From an uncultured Rhodopirellula sp. (GTDB taxonomy: Bacteria; Planctomycetota; Planctomycetia; Pirellulales; Pirellulaceae), in NCBI GenBank assembly GCA_913061385.1, contig CAJXTM010000099.1, positions 1 to 8,674 on the forward strand: a DNA stretch of 8,674 nucleotides. The letters are read 5' to 3'. Shown here piece after piece: positions 6,474-8,674 of the stretch. Under the pieces are notes generated by a model. The model made no database searches. It was not told the DNA's origin and saw nothing but the letters and a program-made list of their open reading frames with translations. Within the stretch, counting starts at the first letter, position 1; each line of letters starts with the position of its first letter. Made by a program: the position numbers and the translations under genes.

Positions 6474-7934
6474 ATGAATCATCAGAGACTTTTACGGTGG
6501 CTTCTGAGCTGGAGTCTGCTGCTTTTCATTGCCATTCTGAAAAAAACAGAGTCTCTGGCGACAGAACCAGAGGTGCCACAACGCCCCAAAAACGTACTGT
6601 TCATCGCAGTGGATGATTTGCGGGTTGAGTTGGGGTGTTACGGAGATGAACATGTTCGATCACCAAATATCGATCAATTGGCTTCTCGGGGAACACTGTT
6701 TGAACGTGCTTATTGTCAGCAAACTGTCTGCAATCCATCTCGAGCTTCTCTACTTACTGGGAAGAGCCCAGATCAATTGCAAGTCTGGGATTTGCCCACA
6801 CACTTTCGGGTGCATACACCGGATGTGGTAACACTTCCGCAGCACTTCAAAATCCATGGTTATCACACCCAGTGTGTGGGAAAGATTTTTCACAATTGGC
6901 GTCAGGATAAATGGAAGGGAGATCCTGTTTCGTGGAGTGTTCCATCACGCTTGCATTACAACAGTCATGGCAATGATAAACCGCAGGTCGATGGGGAATT
7001 GCCTCCCAATCTTGTCTCCGGGTTGGGAGGAACTGAGTGTCGGGATGTTTCTGACGAGGCCTACTTTGATGGTCGCGTTGCAATGTTGGCATCGCAGACG
7101 CTGCGAGAGTGTGCTGCCCGCGAAATTCCTTTCTTTCTCGCGGTGGGATTCTGGAAACCACACACACCTTTCAATGCACCCAAAAAGTATTGGGATCTTT
7201 ATGAACGCTCACAAATTCCACTGCCGCGGCATTTAAAGTTGCCCAAGGGAGTTCCCGAACTCGCCATGACCAGTGCTCGATATCGTGGTGGTGAGGATTC
7301 AGATTTCTTGAAAGAAATGCACCACGGGCATTTGGCTGCGATCAGTTATTTGGATCAGCAGGTTGGAAAAGTATTGCGTACACTGGATGAGTTGTCGCTT
7401 CGTGAAAATACGGTGGTGGTGCTATTTTCTGACCATGGTCTCCACCTCGGTGAGCATGGATTGACTCGAAAAACCACAGCCTTCGAACTCGATGCGCATG
7501 TGCCTTTGATCATCGCCTGTCCGGGCCAAGTAGAGCAACAGTCTGTTTCGGATCTCGTTGAGTTGCTGGATTTGTTTCCGACGCTGACGGCGCTTTGTCA
7601 TCTCCCGTATCCAGTTGGATTGGCCGGAGAAAGTCTTATGCCGCTGCTGAAAAACCCCGGTCTTTCCATCAAGAAGATTGCTTTGACTCAAACGCCACGT
7701 CCGAACTACCCGCGTGGTAAACGACCTGCCCACATGGGCTATTCGATGAGGACCGACGGTTTTCGCTACACAGAGTGGAGAAACTTTCAGACGGATCAGG
7801 TCGTGTCCCGTGAATTGTATGACCATTCCGAGGATCCACTTGAGACGGAAAATGTCGTGGGATCCCGGTTACATGCCGCCAATCAAAAAAAGTTGGCGAA
7901 GCAGATTCAGGAGTTGATTGAAAGCCGAAGATGA
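6474..7934 (+). CDS. Secreted iduronate-2-sulfatase-like sulfatase
   Basis: The product hydrolyses sulfate esters; the family includes human iduronate-2-sulfatase (IDS) and many marine polysaccharide sulfatases. From ATG 6474 it has 486 residues. The N-terminus [18 protein letters not shown] (5-22) is a signal peptide or anchor. Catalytic residues line up with IDS: Asp47-Asp48 (VDDLR), the formylglycine motif CNPSR (Cys86, Arg90), Lys137 and His140 (VGKIFH), His230 (WKPHTPF), Asp320-His321 ([12 protein letters not shown]) and Lys333. The IDS-type order [22 protein letters not shown] and KPHTPF is kept. The real natural substrate is unknown and need not be iduronate. The frame is open back to an ATG at 6402, but that extension reaches into the divergent promoter gap and spoils the signal peptide. 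AGGAA at 6454-6458 is 15 bases before ATG 6474 and nine before an in-frame GTG at 6468, which is an alternative start. A maturase must be supplied from elsewhere. Confidence 0.92.
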   Translation: MNHQRLLRWLLSWSLLLFIAILKKTESLATEPEVPQRPKNVLFIAVDDLRVELGCYGDEHVRSPNIDQLASRGTLFERAYCQQTVCNPSRASLLTGKSPDQLQVWDLPTHFRVHTPDVVTLPQHFKIHGYHTQCVGKIFHNWRQDKWKGDPVSWSVPSRLHYNSHGNDKPQVDGELPPNLVSGLGGTECRDVSDEAYFDGRVAMLASQTLRECAAREIPFFLAVGFWKPHTPFNAPKKYWDLYERSQIPLPRHLKLPKGVPELAMTSARYRGGEDSDFLKEMHHGHLAAISYLDQQVGKVLRTLDELSLRENTVVVLFSDHGLHLGEHGLTRKTTAFELDAHVPLIIACPGQVEQQSVSDLVELLDLFPTLTALCHLPYPVGLAGESLMPLLKNPGLSIKKIALTQTPRPNYPRGKRPAHMGYSMRTDGFRYTEWRNFQTDQVVSRELYDHSEDPLETENVVGSRLHAANQKKLAKQIQELIESRR

Positions 7935-8000
7935 GGACTTGGCCGAAACACGCAGAGCTTGCTTTCTGATCAGTTCTGCCTATGTCTGACCGTAACGTGA

Positions 8001-8168
8001 ATGGGGGATGCGCTCGGACAGGGGTTGGAAGCTGTTCACTGGCCTGCACTTGTGGAGATTCTTGGTGAATGGAAGGCTGAGAATGGTGGACTTCAGGATC
8101 TCATTCGCTTGATGATTCAAAGCAGGCCGTTCATTCGCAGTGGACCATCGGGGCCCGTTTCTCCGTAA
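8001..8168 (+). pseudogene. Remnant of a DUF1585-type (PSCyt-associated) protein C-terminus
   Basis: A 55-codon frame from ATG 8001 to TAA 8166-8168 reads like the last part of the planctomycete DUF1585 domain. ALGQGLE (residues 4-10) matches the family's YALGRGLE block. ALVEILGEW (16-24) follows, then LQDLIRLMIQSRPFIR (35-50) matches the closing L..LI..I..S.PF..R block. In intact proteins this domain sits at the end of much longer cytochrome-linked proteins. Here an in-frame TGA stands directly before the ATG (7998-8000) and nothing recognisable precedes it, so most of the gene is missing. It begins 66 bp after the sulfatase stop. The motif match is from memory, and a functional small protein is unlikely but not excluded. 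Confidence 0.6.
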
Positions 8169-8382
8169 ATAGTGGCCCGGTCATGGTCGTCGGTGCTGGG
8201 TTGCAATGGTTTTGAAGGCCCCGGCTCGTTCGTCATGCAGCGAATCACCGATGACTAACTTCCTGAGATCAGCATGTTCGGTACACAAAAAGGCTTGAAA
8301 CTAGATTAAACTAGTGAGGCCCATAGATCACTTCAGGTCAACATCAGGGTCCCGCTCGATAGCCTACCTCTCCGCATTGTTC
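8169..8382. other. Non-coding spacer upstream of the PSCyt1 gene
   Basis: This spacer of about 214 bp has no supported gene. It presumably holds the promoter of the gene starting at 8383, but I could not place one with confidence. The only visible structure is the AAACTAG repeat at 8298-8315. A short minus-strand frame crossing its left part shows no family signal. Confidence 0.5.
8298..8315. repeat. Short AAACTAG direct repeat / ACTAG hairpin
   Basis: AAACTAG occurs at 8298-8304 and again at 8308-8314, ten bases apart (about one helical turn). The same bases also form an inverted repeat, ACTAG (8300-8304) with CTAGT (8311-8315) around ATTAAA. It lies 68 bp before the next start codon. It could be a regulator site, but one copy of so short a repeat may be chance. 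Confidence 0.25.
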
Positions 8383-8636
8383 ATGCTCCGTCTTACTTGT
8401 GTCTTGTTGTGTGTCTCGATGTTCCCCACATGTTTGTGGGCTGAATCCGGCACGCCTTTGCGATTTGAAACTGATGTGCGGGCGATTCTTCGAACGCATT
8501 GTTTTCAATGCCATGGAGAAGAGCCCGAGGTTCAGGGGAATCTTGATCTCAGGTTGGTGCGTTTCATGAATCGCGGAGGTGACTCGGGCGCGGCCATTGT
8601 TCCGGGCAAACCTGACGAAAGCCCTCTCTATCAGCG
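8383..8636 (+). CDS. Planctomycete PSCyt1 cytochrome-domain protein, 5' end only
   Basis: This is a partial gene cut by the contig end; about 84 codons are genomic. The N-terminus is a signal peptide (LRLTCVLLCVSMFPTCLWA, likely cleavage after Ala20). Next comes the Planctomycete cytochrome C domain: FETDVRAILRTHC (28-40), the heme motif CFQCH at 40-44, LDLRLVRF, and GGDSGAAIVPGKPDESPL. This N-terminal module usually precedes DUF1549 and DUF1553 domains in exported proteins of roughly 700-1,100 residues, common beside sulfatase genes in Planctomycetes; their exact role is unknown. The frame continues without a stop into the adapter, where it would read CLLYTSPSPRDR, a false sequence. No clear ribosome site precedes the ATG. 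The family call is strong for the visible part; everything downstream is unseen. Confidence 0.85.
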
Positions 8637-8674
8637 CTGTCTCTTATACACATCTCCGAGCCCACGAGACCGAG
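8637..8674 (+). other. Nextera i7-side adapter (sequencing artefact)
   Basis: Not genomic. Bases 8637-8655 (CTGTCTCTTATACACATCT) are the reverse-complement mosaic end and 8656-8670 (CCGAGCCCACGAGAC) is the Read 2 tail. The last four bases (CGAG) begin an i7 index and fit N710 (CGAGGCTG), though four bases are not decisive. In the cytochrome frame the adapter translates to LLYTSPSPRDR, a known false protein end. Confidence 0.98.

Noticed and set aside
8117..8236. Minus-strand 39-codon frame across the remnant and spacer
   Set aside because: It is short, has no ribosome site, matches no family I know, and half of it is antisense to the DUF1585-like frame.
49..8636. Search for CRISPR, tRNA/rRNA, transposase, toxin-antitoxin or defence genes
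   Set aside because: I saw no repeat arrays, cloverleaf-like sequence, IS ends or defence domains. The genes fit carbohydrate desulfation, redox and housekeeping roles.

Overview
The window is an 8,588-bp piece of genomic DNA (about 49-8636) with untrimmed Illumina Nextera adapter at both ends. Only the genomic part should be interpreted biologically. The gene content points to a planctomycete, probably marine or aquatic and moderate in GC. The reasons are a multi-heme cytochrome with modules typical of Planctomycetes, a secreted sorbosone/glucose-dehydrogenase-like propeller, two secreted sulfatases, a PSCyt1-type cytochrome N-terminus (FETDVRAIL...CFQCHG), and a remnant resembling the DUF1585 domain. 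I cannot name a genus.

Left end (49-657): a PTH2-type peptidyl-tRNA hydrolase, a housekeeping translation-quality gene. Its stop overlaps the ATG of a 44-codon ORF of unknown role. A weak GC-rich hairpin with a T run (661-684) separates this block from what follows.

Centre (685-4790): two overlapping plus-strand genes, very probably one operon. The first encodes an exported protein with five CxxCH heme-c motifs, each followed by its own Met-Pro candidate ligand, and ends in a heme-free domain of about 225 residues. The second encodes an exported beta-propeller of the PQQ/sorbosone-dehydrogenase type with a C-terminal Ig-like domain. Together they look like a periplasmic oxidoreductase and its electron-accepting cytochrome.

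Right (4852-7934): two sulfatase genes transcribed away from each other from a 125-bp gap. One is arylsulfatase/GalNAc-6-sulfatase-like on the minus strand. The other is iduronate-2-sulfatase-like on the plus strand. Both keep the full catalytic set including the formylglycine cysteine. The minus-strand gene converges on the dehydrogenase gene.

Right end (7935-8636): a 448-bp stretch without an intact gene. It contains a short reading frame matching the end of a DUF1585-type planctomycete protein (8001-8168), probably a gene remnant, and then an A/T-rich spacer. The 5' end of a PSCyt1 cytochrome gene starts at 8383 and is cut by the contig end.

Overall this looks like a sulfated-polysaccharide-use neighbourhood: desulfation by the two sulfatases beside a periplasmic sugar-oxidation/electron-transfer pair. 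That joint role is inferred from family membership and proximity. I saw no defence system, CRISPR array, IS element, tRNA or rRNA.
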